Part shown: one piece after another, positions 14,847-23,436 of the stretch | Position numbering within the stretch: the first letter of the stretch is position 1 | Layout: each line of letters opens with the position of its first letter | NCBI GenBank assembly: GCA_022825675.1 | Contig: JAJDWK010000025.1 | Location: 1 to 36,380, forward strand | Direction: 5' to 3' | Source: Anaerolineae bacterium | Lineage (GTDB): Bacteria; Chloroflexota; Anaerolineae; Aggregatilineales; Phototrophicaceae | Length of the DNA: 36,380 nt | Notes under the pieces: generated by a model | Told to the model about the DNA's origin: nothing | Database searches by the model: none | The model's input: the letters and a program-made list of their open reading frames with translations, nothing else | Program-made: the position numbers and the translations under genes

Positions 14847-15625
14847 CGCTCAAGGCGCGCGGGCTTGGCTGGTCGGTCGCCGCCCAAAAGATTATCGACG
14901 ATATCCAGCTTACCGTTGAAACGGGCGCATTTGTCGGGCTTTTGGGACCGAATGGCAGCGGCAAATCCACGCTGCTGCGCTGCATCTATCGCAGCCTTAA
15001 GCCGGACGCCGGCACAATTTCCCTTGATGGCACCGACCTGCTGGCGATGCCGCCGCGTGATGCCGCCCGCCGAATGGCGGTCGTCTTGCAAGAGACCACG
15101 ATACAGTTCGATTTCACCGTGCAAGAGATGGTCTTGATGGGGCGCATCCCGCACAAAAGCGCCTTTGACGCCGATACCAGCGAAGATTGGCACATCGTGG
15201 CGGGGGCGCTGGCGCAAGTGAATATGCTGGGCTTCCGTGAACGCAGCTTTGGCACCCTCTCCGGCGGCGAGAAGCAGCGGGTACTCATCGCGCGCGCGGT
15301 GGCGCAGCAATCGCACTTTCTGGTGCTGGACGAACCCACCAACCATCTGGACATCCGCTACCAATTGGAAATCCTGGACATCGTGCGGGAGCTGCGCGTC
15401 ACCACGCTTGCCGCGCTGCACGACTTGAACCTGGCAACGCTCTATTGCGACCGACTGTATGTGCTTAGCGAAGGGCGCGTTGTGGCTTCGGGCGCGCCAG
15501 AAGAAGTCGTGACGGCGGATCTCATCTACGAGGTATACGGCGTGCGGGCGGATGTCGCCACGCATCCAAGGACGGGCAGAATGCACATCACCTACTTCCC
15601 AACGAGCGTGAGGGCGAGCGCGTGA
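14843..15625 (+). CDS. ABC transporter ATPase of the FecE/BtuD type
   Basis: The 260-residue protein has Walker A GPNGSGKST (~36-44), Q-loop VVLQET, ABC signature LSGGEKQR, Walker B HFLVLDEPTNHLD and H-loop AALHDLN, so it is a complete ATP-hydrolysing subunit. It powers uptake through the FecCD permease. Its ATG overlaps the permease stop, and its TGA overlaps the GTG start of the next gene. Confidence 0.95.
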   Translation: MTLKARGLGWSVAAQKIIDDIQLTVETGAFVGLLGPNGSGKSTLLRCIYRSLKPDAGTISLDGTDLLAMPPRDAARRMAVVLQETTIQFDFTVQEMVLMGRIPHKSAFDADTSEDWHIVAGALAQVNMLGFRERSFGTLSGGEKQRVLIARAVAQQSHFLVLDEPTNHLDIRYQLEILDIVRELRVTTLAALHDLNLATLYCDRLYVLSEGRVVASGAPEEVVTADLIYEVYGVRADVATHPRTGRMHITYFPTSVRASA

Positions 15626-16395
15626 AACCGGGCACAGCGGTGATTTTGCTGGGGCGCGGCGGCTATAGCAGCGCGCCCGGCGAGCAGATGGGGCGTCTCG
15701 TTGCGGCGCTGCGCGCGGGTGGCGCGTATGGGCTGGTGACAAGCGCATTTGTCGATGGCGGCTCGCCCGCGCTGCCGGCTGCGCTGGAGCTCTGCGCCGC
15801 GCAGGACATGGCGCGGCTGCTGATTGCGCCCGTCTATCTGCCGACCGACCGCAACCTTGACAAGTGGCTGAAGCGGCTTGTCCAGCGCTGGCTGCAGCAT
15901 AACCCCGCCGCGGGTTTCACCGTTTACATGACGCCGCCGCTGGGCGATGCGCCGGAGCTGGCGGCGGCAGTCGCCGACCTCGTGGCGCGTTATGCCGCCG
16001 CGCCGCTGACGCCGCTGGCTGCCAATCAAGCCAGCCCCAACAGCCCCGAATGGTCGCTGATTCCGCCTCACAGCTATCATGCGCTGCTCTGCCGGGGTCC
16101 GCGCTGCAACAGCGCCGGGGCAGGGGAAGCCGCTAAGGCGCTCAAGCAGTGCCTGAAAGCGAAAAATATGGGCGATGACGCGGTGCTCGTCGCGCAGACC
16201 GGCTGCCTGTTTCCCTGCAACTTGGGTCCGCTTATGGTGGTTTATCCCGAAGGCATCTGGTACAGCGGGCTGAGCGAAAAGGGAATCGAGCGCATTGTCG
16301 AAGAACATTTTGCGGGCGGCAAGGTTGTGGCGCATCACGCCCGCTATCCATCGCGGCAGACGCAGCAACGCCCAACAGCGCTTGAGCAAGTGTAG
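15622..16395 (+). CDS. CbiX-like chelatase domain fused to a thioredoxin-like [2Fe-2S] ferredoxin domain
   Basis: The 257-residue protein starts at GTG 15622, overlapping the ATPase stop. Residues ~5-135 resemble CbiX/SirB chelatases (AVILLGRGGYSS, LVTSAFVDG, LLIAPVYLPTDRNLDKWL); the usual first active-site His of the HG motif is replaced by Arg in GRGG. Residues ~150-240 match the thioredoxin-like [2Fe-2S] ferredoxin fold with CRGPRC and CLFPC and the tail YPEGIWYSGLSEKGIERIVEEHF. CbiX enzymes insert cobalt, nickel or iron into sirohydrochlorin. Coupling to the importer suggests handling of the imported metal or tetrapyrrole. It is the main argument for cobalt/corrinoid over zinc. Confidence 0.85.
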   Translation: MKPGTAVILLGRGGYSSAPGEQMGRLVAALRAGGAYGLVTSAFVDGGSPALPAALELCAAQDMARLLIAPVYLPTDRNLDKWLKRLVQRWLQHNPAAGFTVYMTPPLGDAPELAAAVADLVARYAAAPLTPLAANQASPNSPEWSLIPPHSYHALLCRGPRCNSAGAGEAAKALKQCLKAKNMGDDAVLVAQTGCLFPCNLGPLMVVYPEGIWYSGLSEKGIERIVEEHFAGGKVVAHHARYPSRQTQQRPTALEQV

Positions 16396-16416
16396 ATGCG
16401 GCTTATACCGCCGGGC

Positions 16417-16450
16417 AATCGCATCAAAGCAGTATTCACCACAGAGTCTC
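16417..16450 (-). repeat. dispersed 'tgtgg-tgaa' repeat, reversed copy
   Basis: cgcatcaaagcagtattcac followed by cacagag is the reverse complement of the motif seen at 5461, 19310 and 31408. It fills most of the 101-bp gap before the Uma2 gene. Confidence 0.55.
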
Positions 16451-16496
16451 CATTGTGGTATTCTCCAGTTGCCGGCAACGGGAAAGTGAGCAGCCA

Positions 16497-17054
16497 GTGA
16501 CGGTACAGCAGCGCCTTTATGATGTGCAGGACCTGTGGCAACTCTATTGCCAACCAGGCATGGACCAGAAACGCTTTGAACTTATTGATGGAGAACTCTT
16601 TGAAATGTCTGGGCGCGGCGGTGTACATGGGCGGATTGCCATTCGGCTGGGGCGCTATCTTTATAGCTTCGCCGAAGAGAATGCTTTGGGCATAATAACG
16701 GCGGGAACGGGCTATCACAAAAGCGGCGACCGCTTCACCCTGCTGCTGCCCGATATCGCCTTCATCAGCTATGCGCGCGCGCCCGTGCCTTTCCCCGAAA
16801 AATTTGTGCCGGTTATGCCCGACCTCGCTGTTGAAATCCGCTCCCCCAGCAATTCTTTGGCGGACTTGCGGCATAAAGCTGGCGTATACTTGCGGCAGGG
16901 CACACAACTGGTCTGGATCGTGCTGCCGGCGCAGGCGAGCGTCGAAATCCACCGCCCGCAAAGCGCTGCCGAAACCCTTGGGCTGGGCGATGCGCTTTCG
17001 GGCGAAGACATTCTGCCGGGTTTCGCTTTGGATATAAGCCTGCTCTTCCCCTAA
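16497..17054 (+). CDS. Uma2-family (DUF820) putative endonuclease
   Basis: The 185-residue protein is typical of the Uma2 family: an N-terminal YELIDGEL-like strand (KRFELIDGELFEM), LPDIAFISY (Asp), PDLAVEIRSPSNS (Asp/Glu) and HKAGVYLRQGTQLVWIV. These give the PD-(D/E)xK restriction-like core, although family function is not established. Start at GTG 16497 is favoured by GTGAG upstream; GTG 16455 is the alternative. It ends 4 bp before trmH. No partner toxin or restriction gene is present. Confidence 0.85.
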   Translation: MTVQQRLYDVQDLWQLYCQPGMDQKRFELIDGELFEMSGRGGVHGRIAIRLGRYLYSFAEENALGIITAGTGYHKSGDRFTLLLPDIAFISYARAPVPFPEKFVPVMPDLAVEIRSPSNSLADLRHKAGVYLRQGTQLVWIVLPAQASVEIHRPQSAAETLGLGDALSGEDILPGFALDISLLFP

Positions 17055-17058
17055 AGCA

Positions 17059-17724
17059 ATGCCAACCGCACAGCGCCTAGCCAAACTGAAACAAGTCGCC
17101 AGCCAGCGCCAGGCGGGCTTGACCATCGTGCTGGAAGATGTCTTTGACCCGCATAATGTCGGCGCGATCGCCCGCAGCTGTGATGCCTTTGGCGTACAAG
17201 ACATACATGTCATCTTCGAGGCGCAGCCGGCCTTCGACCCTAAAGCCGCCGGCAAAAACAGCGCCACCGCCACCAACAAATGGCTGCGCTATCACATCCA
17301 CCGCAGCAGCGAAGCGGCGCTGCAAGCGCTGCGGGCGGAGGGCTGGCAGCTTGTCGCCAGCGCGCTGGACGCCGCCGCCACGCCGCTGCCTCAAGCCGAT
17401 TTTTGCGCCCCGAAAATCGCCCTGCTTGTGGGCAACGAGAAGACGGGGCTGTCGGCAAGGGCGCTGGCGCTCGCCGACAGCCGCGTGACGATACCCATGC
17501 GTGGCATCGCCCAAAGCCTGAATGTGTCGGTGGCGGCGGCGCTGATGCTCTATGAAGCCAGCCGCCAGCGGCAGGCGCGCTGCCCGCAGCTTTCAAGCCC
17601 CGATGCGGCGCAAATATCACAGACGCTGGACTATCTGCTGGCGATGCACCAGCAGCACAGCCGCCGCAACAAGCGCCTGCGCGTGCAGCGGGCGCGGCAG
17701 CGCGGCAAGACGCGGGCACCTTAA
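17059..17724 (+). CDS. trmH: TrmH/SpoU-family RNA 2'-O-methyltransferase
   Basis: The 221-residue SPOUT protein has the three family motifs: motif 1 LEDVFDPHNVGAIARSCDAFGV (~25-46), motif 2 LLVGNEKTGLS and motif 3 IPMRGIAQSLNVSVAAALMLYE, which form the knotted SAM-binding site. Close resemblance to TrmH (tRNA Gm18 methyltransferase) includes the Arg/Lys-rich C-terminal extension (RRNKRLRVQRARQRGK) that can contact tRNA. The ribosome binding site is weak, and translation may be coupled to the Uma2 gene 4 bp upstream. The stop overlaps that of the convergent gene (shared TTAA). Confidence 0.92.
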   Translation: MPTAQRLAKLKQVASQRQAGLTIVLEDVFDPHNVGAIARSCDAFGVQDIHVIFEAQPAFDPKAAGKNSATATNKWLRYHIHRSSEAALQALRAEGWQLVASALDAAATPLPQADFCAPKIALLVGNEKTGLSARALALADSRVTIPMRGIAQSLNVSVAAALMLYEASRQRQARCPQLSSPDAAQISQTLDYLLAMHQQHSRRNKRLRVQRARQRGKTRAP

Positions 17725-18668
17725 GCGCGGGCGAAAATGCCCAGCAGCGGGCGATGGTCTGTCAAATCGTCAAAGGGGATTTTGCTTTGGATATGGCAGG
17801 AAATAACCTCGAAGCTATCGGCAGGGTCATGCAGCAGGATGTGGTCAATCAAGACACGATGCCGCGTATGCGTCCACAATTCTTCGCGTGTATTTTCGGG
17901 CTGCAACAGGCGGAAGTGGCGCTGCAGCATCTGCATTTCGGGCGCGTTGGGCTGGGCGTTAAAATCCCCCGCCAAGAGTATCGGGCGTTCGGGCGCGTCA
18001 TTGGCGCGGTCAGCCGCTTTTAATTCGTCGATGACATAGAGTATCTCTTTGACCTGCCGCTGCCGCATTTGCGAGGCGGCGCGCGAGCGCTCGAAAGCGG
18101 CGTCCAGGCGGTCTTCGCCGATGAGCAAGCCCAGGTGCGTATTCAGCAGATAGATGGGCATGCCGCGATACTTCAGCGATGCCACCATCAGGTTGCGCGG
18201 CTGGGTATCGCGGTTGCCGCTGCTGTAGAGGGTGGCGCGGCTGATGCTGGCGCTGCGCATCCAGGCGCTGGCGGGCAGGCAGCCCGCGGGCATCGGGTAG
18301 CTGCCCCAGGACCATTGCTCGGCGGGCAAGTTGGTGATGATGGCATTGCCCTCGGCGGCAGCGGTCATATTGCGGTAGGCGGGGCGGTCCCACAGATTGG
18401 GGTGCGGGTGCTCGCGCATGGTAACTTCTGGCGCGAAGGCGGCGATATAAGTGCTGCCCAGCAGCTTTGCCATGGCGCGCCCGACATCACGGCGGCTGCC
18501 CTTATAGCGGGCACTGCCGGATTCTTGCAAGGCGATAATCGTCGGTTGCCGCCGGTTTATCACCTGCCGCAAGCTGGTGACGGTGTCTTGCGCCAGCTGC
18601 TCGTGGTCATGCGGCGCTGGGCGCAGGCTGCGCGCGCCGCCGATGTTGAAACTGACAACCTGGAGCAT
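17721..18668 (-). CDS. endonuclease/exonuclease/phosphatase-family protein
   Basis: The 315-residue protein has the EEP fold markers: VVSFNIGGA (N-terminal Asn), IIALQESGS (catalytic Glu), YLLNTHLGL, ILLAGDFNAQP (Asp and Asn), LIDHILL and TDHRPLLG (terminal Asp-His pair). It is therefore a metal-dependent phosphodiesterase, acting on DNA, RNA, lipid or sugar phosphates. No signal peptide is seen. The start at 18668 (MLQVV) is preferred over 18680 because the conserved strand begins there. Confidence 0.9.
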   Translation of the reverse strand: MLQVVSFNIGGARSLRPAPHDHEQLAQDTVTSLRQVINRRQPTIIALQESGSARYKGSRRDVGRAMAKLLGSTYIAAFAPEVTMREHPHPNLWDRPAYRNMTAAAEGNAIITNLPAEQWSWGSYPMPAGCLPASAWMRSASISRATLYSSGNRDTQPRNLMVASLKYRGMPIYLLNTHLGLLIGEDRLDAAFERSRAASQMRQRQVKEILYVIDELKAADRANDAPERPILLAGDFNAQPNAPEMQMLQRHFRLLQPENTREELWTHTRHRVLIDHILLHDPADSFEVISCHIQSKIPFDDLTDHRPLLGIFARA

Positions 18669-18680
18669 TTTCCATCCCAC

Positions 18681-19070
18681 TTTGGGAAAACTCGCAGCAT
18701 TATAGCATAGAAGCGCGGCAATCCCAGAGGGCGCGCCGGGGGGAAGTCAGAGCAATCGCACCAGAGTATTTTTACCACCGAGTACACCGAGATTTTTCCG
18801 CAAATTCGCAAAAAAAGTAGGTGATGTAGGGGCGTTTCGCCGAAACGCCCGCAAGATTCTGCTAATTTGCGTGGAAGACCCAAGTCTCGCCCCCACATTG
18901 TGCTTGATGTACGCGGCGTTTTTGATGTTTACGATTCTGGTGCGATTGCTCTGGCGGGGGGCTGGGGGATGGGGGTGTTTTTCAACAGCCTACCAAGGCT
19001 CGCCCCTGCGGCTTGGGATGTTGTGTGGGTATGAGATACTAGGACAAAGGTCATTCTGGTGTAATTTGGC
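18681..19070. repeat. gene-free spacer of dispersed repeats
   Basis: No gene is supported here. It contains a ttttaccaccgagtacacc repeat (18770-18792; other copies 29544, 29803 reversed, 35889), a hairpin TAGGGGCGTTTCG/CGAAACGCCC (18830-18850) of the extragenic family, and a reversed ccatcccccagcccc tract (18952-18981) related to 35988-36008. Confidence 0.6.
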
Positions 19071-19209
19071 GGTGAACCAGACAATTCGCGTGCGCGTACG
19101 CGCCGTGGATGCCGAGGGCAATGCTGGTCCTGCGCGCAAAACCGGCGAATTTACGCTTCTCGAATCGCCGAGCTTGGGGCACAGGTGGTCCTGGTATATG
19201 TCGCAATAG
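19071..19209 (+). pseudogene. remnant of a fibronectin type III-like domain
   Basis: The frame reads NQTIRVRVRAVDAEGNAGPA and continues RKTGEFTLLESPSLGH to a stop at 19209. The text resembles the last two strands of an FN3 domain (V-R-V-R-A-x-D-x-x-G-N-x-G-P). The in-frame sequence before it is repeat-derived and has no start with a ribosome binding site, so this looks like the surviving 3' end of a larger surface-protein gene. The terminator at 19231 probably belonged to it. Confidence 0.5.
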
Positions 19210-19230
19210 CTAAGACCAACAAAAACGAAG

Positions 19231-19259
19231 AGCCGCTCCAACTCCGGGGCGGCTTTTTT
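19231..19259 (+). terminator. rho-independent terminator
   Basis: AGCCGC (19231-19236) pairs with GCGGCT (19249-19254). The stem extends inward by T-G and two C-G pairs and is followed by TTTTTT. It is the clearest intrinsic terminator in the window and closes the FN3-like remnant 22 bp after its stop. Confidence 0.85.
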
Positions 19260-19309
19260 GTTTTGAAAGTGGCGATTTGCGTGCGCTTACGCAACTCCGC
19301 CAAGCAACG

Positions 19310-19355
19310 CAAAAAATCTCTGTGCCTCTGTGGTGAATACTTGTTTGATGCACCT
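19310..19355 (+). repeat. dispersed 'tgtgcctctgtggtgaa..ttgatgc' repeat
   Basis: Close copy of the 5461-5500 motif, located between the terminator and galK. Confidence 0.6.
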
Positions 19356-19436
19356 ACTTCCGCGCATCTATGGTGAAAATGCCCGCGCTCGGTGGTAAAA
19401 TCCCCAAGTGACTCTTCGCTTGGGCAGGGGGCAAGC

Positions 19437-20582
19437 GTGACCCTTCAGCAGAAAGTTCAGGCGCAATTCCAAGCCGCTTTCGGCGCTGCCCCCGCTTTCA
19501 TCGTGCGCGCGCCCGGGCGCGTCAACCTCATCGGCGAGCATACCGATTACAATGACGGCTTTGTCATGCCGCTGGCGATAGCGCGCGCGACCTATATCGC
19601 CCTGCGCCCGCGCGCCGATGGCATCGTCAAGGCCATCTCCCTCGATATGCGGCAGCGGCGCGCCTTTGCGCTGGACGCTTTGCAGCCGCCGACCGCGCCC
19701 GCCTGGAGCGATTATCTCGGCGGCGTGGCATGGGCTTTACAAGAACGCGGCTATGTTTTGAAGGGCTGGGACGGCGTCATCAGCGGCGATGTGCCTATCG
19801 GCTCGGGATTGTCTTCATCGGCGGCGCTGGAGCTGGCGGCGGCGCGCGCTTTTTATTGCGTCTCCAACTTCGAGTGGGCGGCGGTGCCGATGGCGCTGGC
19901 TTGCCAGGCGGCGGAAAATGAGTGGCTGGGCGTCAATTGCGGCATCATGGATCAGCTGATTTCGGCGGCGGGCATAGAAGACCGCGCCCTGCTCATCGAT
20001 TGCCGCAGCTTGGAATTGCAAGCGGTGCCGCTGCCGGCGGGCACAGTTGTGGTCATCCTCGATACCAATACCCGCCGCGGCTTGGTCGATTCCAAATACA
20101 ACGAGCGGCGGCAGCAATGTGAGGCGGCGGCGCGGCACTTCGGCGCAGCGGCGCTGCGCGATGTGGACGCGGGCGCTTTCGCCGCGCGCGCGCAGGAGCT
20201 GGACCCGATTACGCGGGCGCGGGCGCGCCATGTCATCAGCGAAAACGCGCGGGTGCTGAATGCCCGCGCCGCCATGCTGGCTAACGATGCGGAAACGCTG
20301 GGCAAACTTATGATTGCCAGCCACATCAGCCTGCGTGACGATTTTGAAGTCTCCAGCCCGGCGCTGGATGCCATCGTCGACTGCGCCAATGACGACCCCA
20401 ACTGCTTCGGCGCGCGCATGACCGGGGCCGGCTTCGGCGGCTGTGCCGTGGCGCTGGTGCGGGCGGCGGCGGCGGACAGCTTCGCCGAGCGCCTGCGCGC
20501 CTGTTACCGCAGCGCCAGCGGTCACGAAGCCGCCATCGCCATCACCCGCGCCAGCCGTGGCGCGGAGACCGTTTTCCCGTAG
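19437..20582 (+). CDS. galK: galactokinase
   Basis: The 381-residue GHMP kinase phosphorylates galactose at C1 in the Leloir pathway. Markers are the galactokinase signature GRVNLIGEHTDYNDGFV, the ATP-binding motif PIGSGLSSSAA, NCGIMDQ (catalytic Asp region), DTNTRRGLVDSKYNERR and TGAGFGGCAVAL near the C-terminus. Start GTG 19437 is chosen because AGGGGG lies 5 nt upstream; an earlier in-frame start at 19392 falls in repeat sequence. It converges with the sugar ABC operon across MITE copy 2, so a galactose/galactoside link is possible but unproven. Confidence 0.95.
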   Translation: MTLQQKVQAQFQAAFGAAPAFIVRAPGRVNLIGEHTDYNDGFVMPLAIARATYIALRPRADGIVKAISLDMRQRRAFALDALQPPTAPAWSDYLGGVAWALQERGYVLKGWDGVISGDVPIGSGLSSSAALELAAARAFYCVSNFEWAAVPMALACQAAENEWLGVNCGIMDQLISAAGIEDRALLIDCRSLELQAVPLPAGTVVVILDTNTRRGLVDSKYNERRQQCEAAARHFGAAALRDVDAGAFAARAQELDPITRARARHVISENARVLNARAAMLANDAETLGKLMIASHISLRDDFEVSSPALDAIVDCANDDPNCFGARMTGAGFGGCAVALVRAAAADSFAERLRACYRSASGHEAAIAITRASRGAETVFP

Positions 20583-20623
20583 CTCGCACTCGGGGGCTGT
20601 TGACATAGTCTGCTTTCCCCTGC

Positions 20624-20869
20624 CCCATAAAGAGCTGACGGGGGACATGTTTGAAATCACGCATTTCTGTACATCTACCTCACCCCCTAGCCCCTCTCCG
20701 AATCATCGGAGAGGGGGAAATCGCTAAAAATAAGTTTGCATTAGCGCTCATTCTCATACATATCACCAACAAATACACAGATTCAGCGACGAGTCACCCT
20801 TCTCCGTTGATACGGGGAAGGGCCGGGGATGGGGTAGAAAAAGATGTCCCACCGTCAGCTCTTTATGGG
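20624..20869. mobile_element. MITE copy 2 inside a palindromic site
   Basis: Core element 20635-20858 (CTGACGG...CCGTCAG) matches copy 1 at 5527-5784 over nearly its whole length, but lacks about 34 bp near the right end. Its flanks are not direct repeats but an inverted pair, CCCATAAAGAG (20624-20634) and CTCTTTATGGG (20859-20869), so the terminal inversion runs 25-26 bp with one indel. Either the element entered the centre of an 11+11-bp palindrome or this copy has longer ends. Non-coding. Confidence 0.8.
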
Positions 20870-20900
20870 TAAGGGGCTTAAAACCCTTTACTTTGTTGGA

Positions 20901-20940
20901 AGTACCTCTGCGTCTCGGTGCTGAAGTATGGTTTGATGCG
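20901..20940 (+). repeat. dispersed repeat copy near the ABC operon end
   Basis: acctctgcgtctcggtgctg, then aagtatggtttgatgcg, is a diverged member of the tgtgcctctgtggtgaa family. It ends 6 bp before the stop of the leftward permease gene. Confidence 0.5.
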
Positions 20941-20946
20941 CCCGCC

Positions 20947-21834
20947 CTAGCCCTTGACGGCGCCGGCGGTCAAACCCTCGACTATGCGATTTTGGAATAC
21001 CAATACCAGCAGCACCAGCGGTATCGTAACCACCATCGCCGCCGCCATTATCTCAGCGATGGGCTCCTGCTCGGAAAATTCGCCCGAGAATAAGGCGATA
21101 GCCACCGGCACCGTCTGCGCCGAGGGGTTGGTAGCGGTGAAGTTGAGCGCGAAGAGGTATTCGTTCCAGGATTGCACAAATGCCAGCAAACCCGTGGTTA
21201 CCAGCGCCGGTGCCGTCAGCGGCAGCAGGATGAGGCGAAATGTCTGGAAGGGCGTACAGCCGTCCACGATTGCCGCCTGCTCGATTTCCGCCGGCAAGCC
21301 CCGGAAGAAGCTGGTCAAGACCCAGACGGTGAAGGGCAGGGTGAAGACGGGATAGGTAACCAGCAGCGATAAGCCGGTGCCAAAAAAGCCGAGCTGGCGC
21401 ACGATGGTATACAGCCCCGACAAAATCGATATCGCCGGGAACATCGTCATCGACAGCACCACATACAGCAGAACCACCCGCCCGCGGAAGCGCAGCCGCC
21501 CCAGCGCATAGGCGGCGAAGCTGCCCGCCACCAGCGCGAAGAGCGATGTCGCCGACGATACCAATGCCGAATTGCGCAGCGCCAGCAAAAAGGACCCGCC
21601 GCTGAAGACATATTCATAATTCTTCAGCGTCGGCTCCCGCGGCAGGTAGGCGGCGGTTTGGAACATTTCGTTCTCGGTTTTGAAGGAGGTCATAAAAGCC
21701 CAATAGAAGGGGAAGAGCGCATAAATCGCCACCAAAATGACGAAGAAATAAAGCAGCGCCTGCTGCAAGCGCCGCCGCCATTCTTTGGCGGACGCGCCCA
21801 AAAGCATGCTGGATTCTGCCGCTGTGCCAGGCAT
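20947..21834 (-). CDS. carbohydrate ABC transporter permease (MalG-type)
   Basis: The 295-residue protein has six predicted membrane helices and the permease EAA loop EIEQAAIVDGCTPFQTFRLILLP (~195-217), which docks the ATPase. The N-terminal YALFPFYWAFMTSFKTE is typical of MalG-type subunits. The start at 21834 (MPGTAAES) is 1 bp after the upstream permease stop, with GGAG 8 nt before it; the longer frame from 21849 overlaps that gene. It pairs with the MalF-type subunit. No ATPase gene is in this operon, so a shared MsiK-like ATPase elsewhere is likely. Confidence 0.93.
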   Translation of the reverse strand: MPGTAAESSMLLGASAKEWRRRLQQALLYFFVILVAIYALFPFYWAFMTSFKTENEMFQTAAYLPREPTLKNYEYVFSGGSFLLALRNSALVSSATSLFALVAGSFAAYALGRLRFRGRVVLLYVVLSMTMFPAISILSGLYTIVRQLGFFGTGLSLLVTYPVFTLPFTVWVLTSFFRGLPAEIEQAAIVDGCTPFQTFRLILLPLTAPALVTTGLLAFVQSWNEYLFALNFTATNPSAQTVPVAIALFSGEFSEQEPIAEIMAAAMVVTIPLVLLVLVFQNRIVEGLTAGAVKG

Positions 21835-21835
21835 C

Positions 21836-23389
21836 TCAGGACTCCACATTCAACAGGCGCACATAAATGAAGGCAAAAACCGATATCAAGATAAAGATAA
21901 TCACGCTGATGGCGGAGGCGTAGCCATCCTGCTGGTTGCTGACCAAAGTCTCGAAATTGTAAGTCGCCATCGAGAGCTGCTGCCGCCCGAAGAGCACATT
22001 AAACAGGTCGAAGACGCGCAGGGCATCCAAAGTGCGGAAGATGAGCGCGATGGCGATTGCGGGGCGCAGCAGCGGCAAGGTGATGGAGAAGAAGCGCCGC
22101 AAGGGGTTGGCGCCATCCACCGAGGCGGCTTCGTAGAGATCGCCGGGGATGGTCTGCAAGCCCGCCAGCAATAGCAGCGCCATAAAGGGCGCCGTCTTCC
22201 AGACATCGACGATAATCGCCGTGGGGATTTGCAGCGACGGGTCCGAGAGCCATGCCAGCGGCGCGTCAATCGCGCCCAGGTCCAGCAGGATTTTGTTGAA
22301 GATGCCGGCGCTGGTGTCTTTTAACATCAATTCCCAGAGCCGCGCCGAGATGACCGTGGGTATCGCCCAGGGCACCAGCATCACGGCGCGCATGGCGCCG
22401 CGCCCGCGGAACTTGGAGTTGACGACCATCGCCATAAACAAGCCGATGATCAGTTCCAGCGCCACCGAAATCACGGTGAAGATGACAGTGGTGATGATCG
22501 CCTCGATGAAATCGTCATCCAAGCCGCTGATTGCCAGCGCGCGGTCACCCATCTGAATATGCAGAATCGTGCGGTAGCCGGCGCGCAGCAGCTCGCGGTC
22601 GATGGATTCCCAGCGGACAGAGCCATTGGCGCGGGTATCGCAGGGACCATCGCTGATGCTCTTGCGGCAGGCGACAGTATCCAGGCGGAAAGTTAATAAG
22701 TTTGTGTAATTTTCCAAACCGATGAACTGGGGCACGGCGCTGCCGGCGAAGCGCTTGTCGGTCAAACTGCGGATGAAAGTCTGCTCCAGCGGGCGGGCGG
22801 CGACCAGCACAAATATCGTCAAAGTGGGGATGAGCAGGTTCCACGCCAGCCGCGTCTCCCGCCCCAGCAGGGAATCTTCGCCGCCAAAAAGGCTGTCGAT
22901 GCGGCGGTTGAGCCAATGCCACAGCCCGAAGGCTATCAGCATCACCACCAGGGCGGGCGTGATGGCGGCGGCGAGCGCGCCAAAATCGACCGCTTCCCGG
23001 TCCATCGCCGCGCTGTTGAGGATGTTAAATATATCCAGCGCGATGTATGCGCCCGCGCCGATGCCCAGCCACAGCAGGGCGATGCGCGCCCAATAGGCTT
23101 GGCGGATGTTGCCGGCGCGCAGCCGCCAGCCGATGACCATAAAGAAGACGCCGGCGGCGGCAACCAGCAGGGTAACAATAATGCCATAGCGCTCCAAGTA
23201 GACCAGCAGCAGCGATGGCTCTTGTTCGCCATTTTCGCCCGGCTGCCAGTTGATGACATATTGCACGGCATCATCGTTGGTCACGGCGGCGAAGAACAGG
23301 ACAATCGCCAGCGCGCCAATCAAAATCATCGCGGCGCTAAGCGCGAGTCGGTTGAGGCTATTGGAACTGCTTTGCGCGCTCATCTGCAT
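21836..23389 (-). CDS. carbohydrate ABC transporter permease (MalF-type) with extended N-terminus
   Basis: The protein has about 517 residues from the proposed start at 23389. The C-terminal ~300 residues are a standard MalF/UgpA permease with the EAA loop DLYEAASVDGANPLRRFFSITLP. Before it lie about 200 extra residues with roughly four membrane helices (MILIGALAIVLFFAAV, IIVTLLVAAAGVFFMVIG, IALLWLGIGAGAYIALDIF, ITPALVVMLIAFGLWHW) and a Cys-containing external loop (VACRKSISDGPC), unlike typical ~300-residue members. The longest frame begins at 23476, but that start lacks a ribosome binding site and lies in the hairpin region 23437-23472, so 23389 is preferred with low certainty. Confidence 0.87.
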   Translation of the reverse strand: MQMSAQSSSNSLNRLALSAAMILIGALAIVLFFAAVTNDDAVQYVINWQPGENGEQEPSLLLVYLERYGIIVTLLVAAAGVFFMVIGWRLRAGNIRQAYWARIALLWLGIGAGAYIALDIFNILNSAAMDREAVDFGALAAAITPALVVMLIAFGLWHWLNRRIDSLFGGEDSLLGRETRLAWNLLIPTLTIFVLVAARPLEQTFIRSLTDKRFAGSAVPQFIGLENYTNLLTFRLDTVACRKSISDGPCDTRANGSVRWESIDRELLRAGYRTILHIQMGDRALAISGLDDDFIEAIITTVIFTVISVALELIIGLFMAMVVNSKFRGRGAMRAVMLVPWAIPTVISARLWELMLKDTSAGIFNKILLDLGAIDAPLAWLSDPSLQIPTAIIVDVWKTAPFMALLLLAGLQTIPGDLYEAASVDGANPLRRFFSITLPLLRPAIAIALIFRTLDALRVFDLFNVLFGRQQLSMATYNFETLVSNQQDGYASAISVIIFILISVFAFIYVRLLNVES

Positions 23390-23436
23390 AGTAGCCTGCG
23401 CTGCGCTGGGGGCGGCACCGGGGCGCATCCCCGCGG

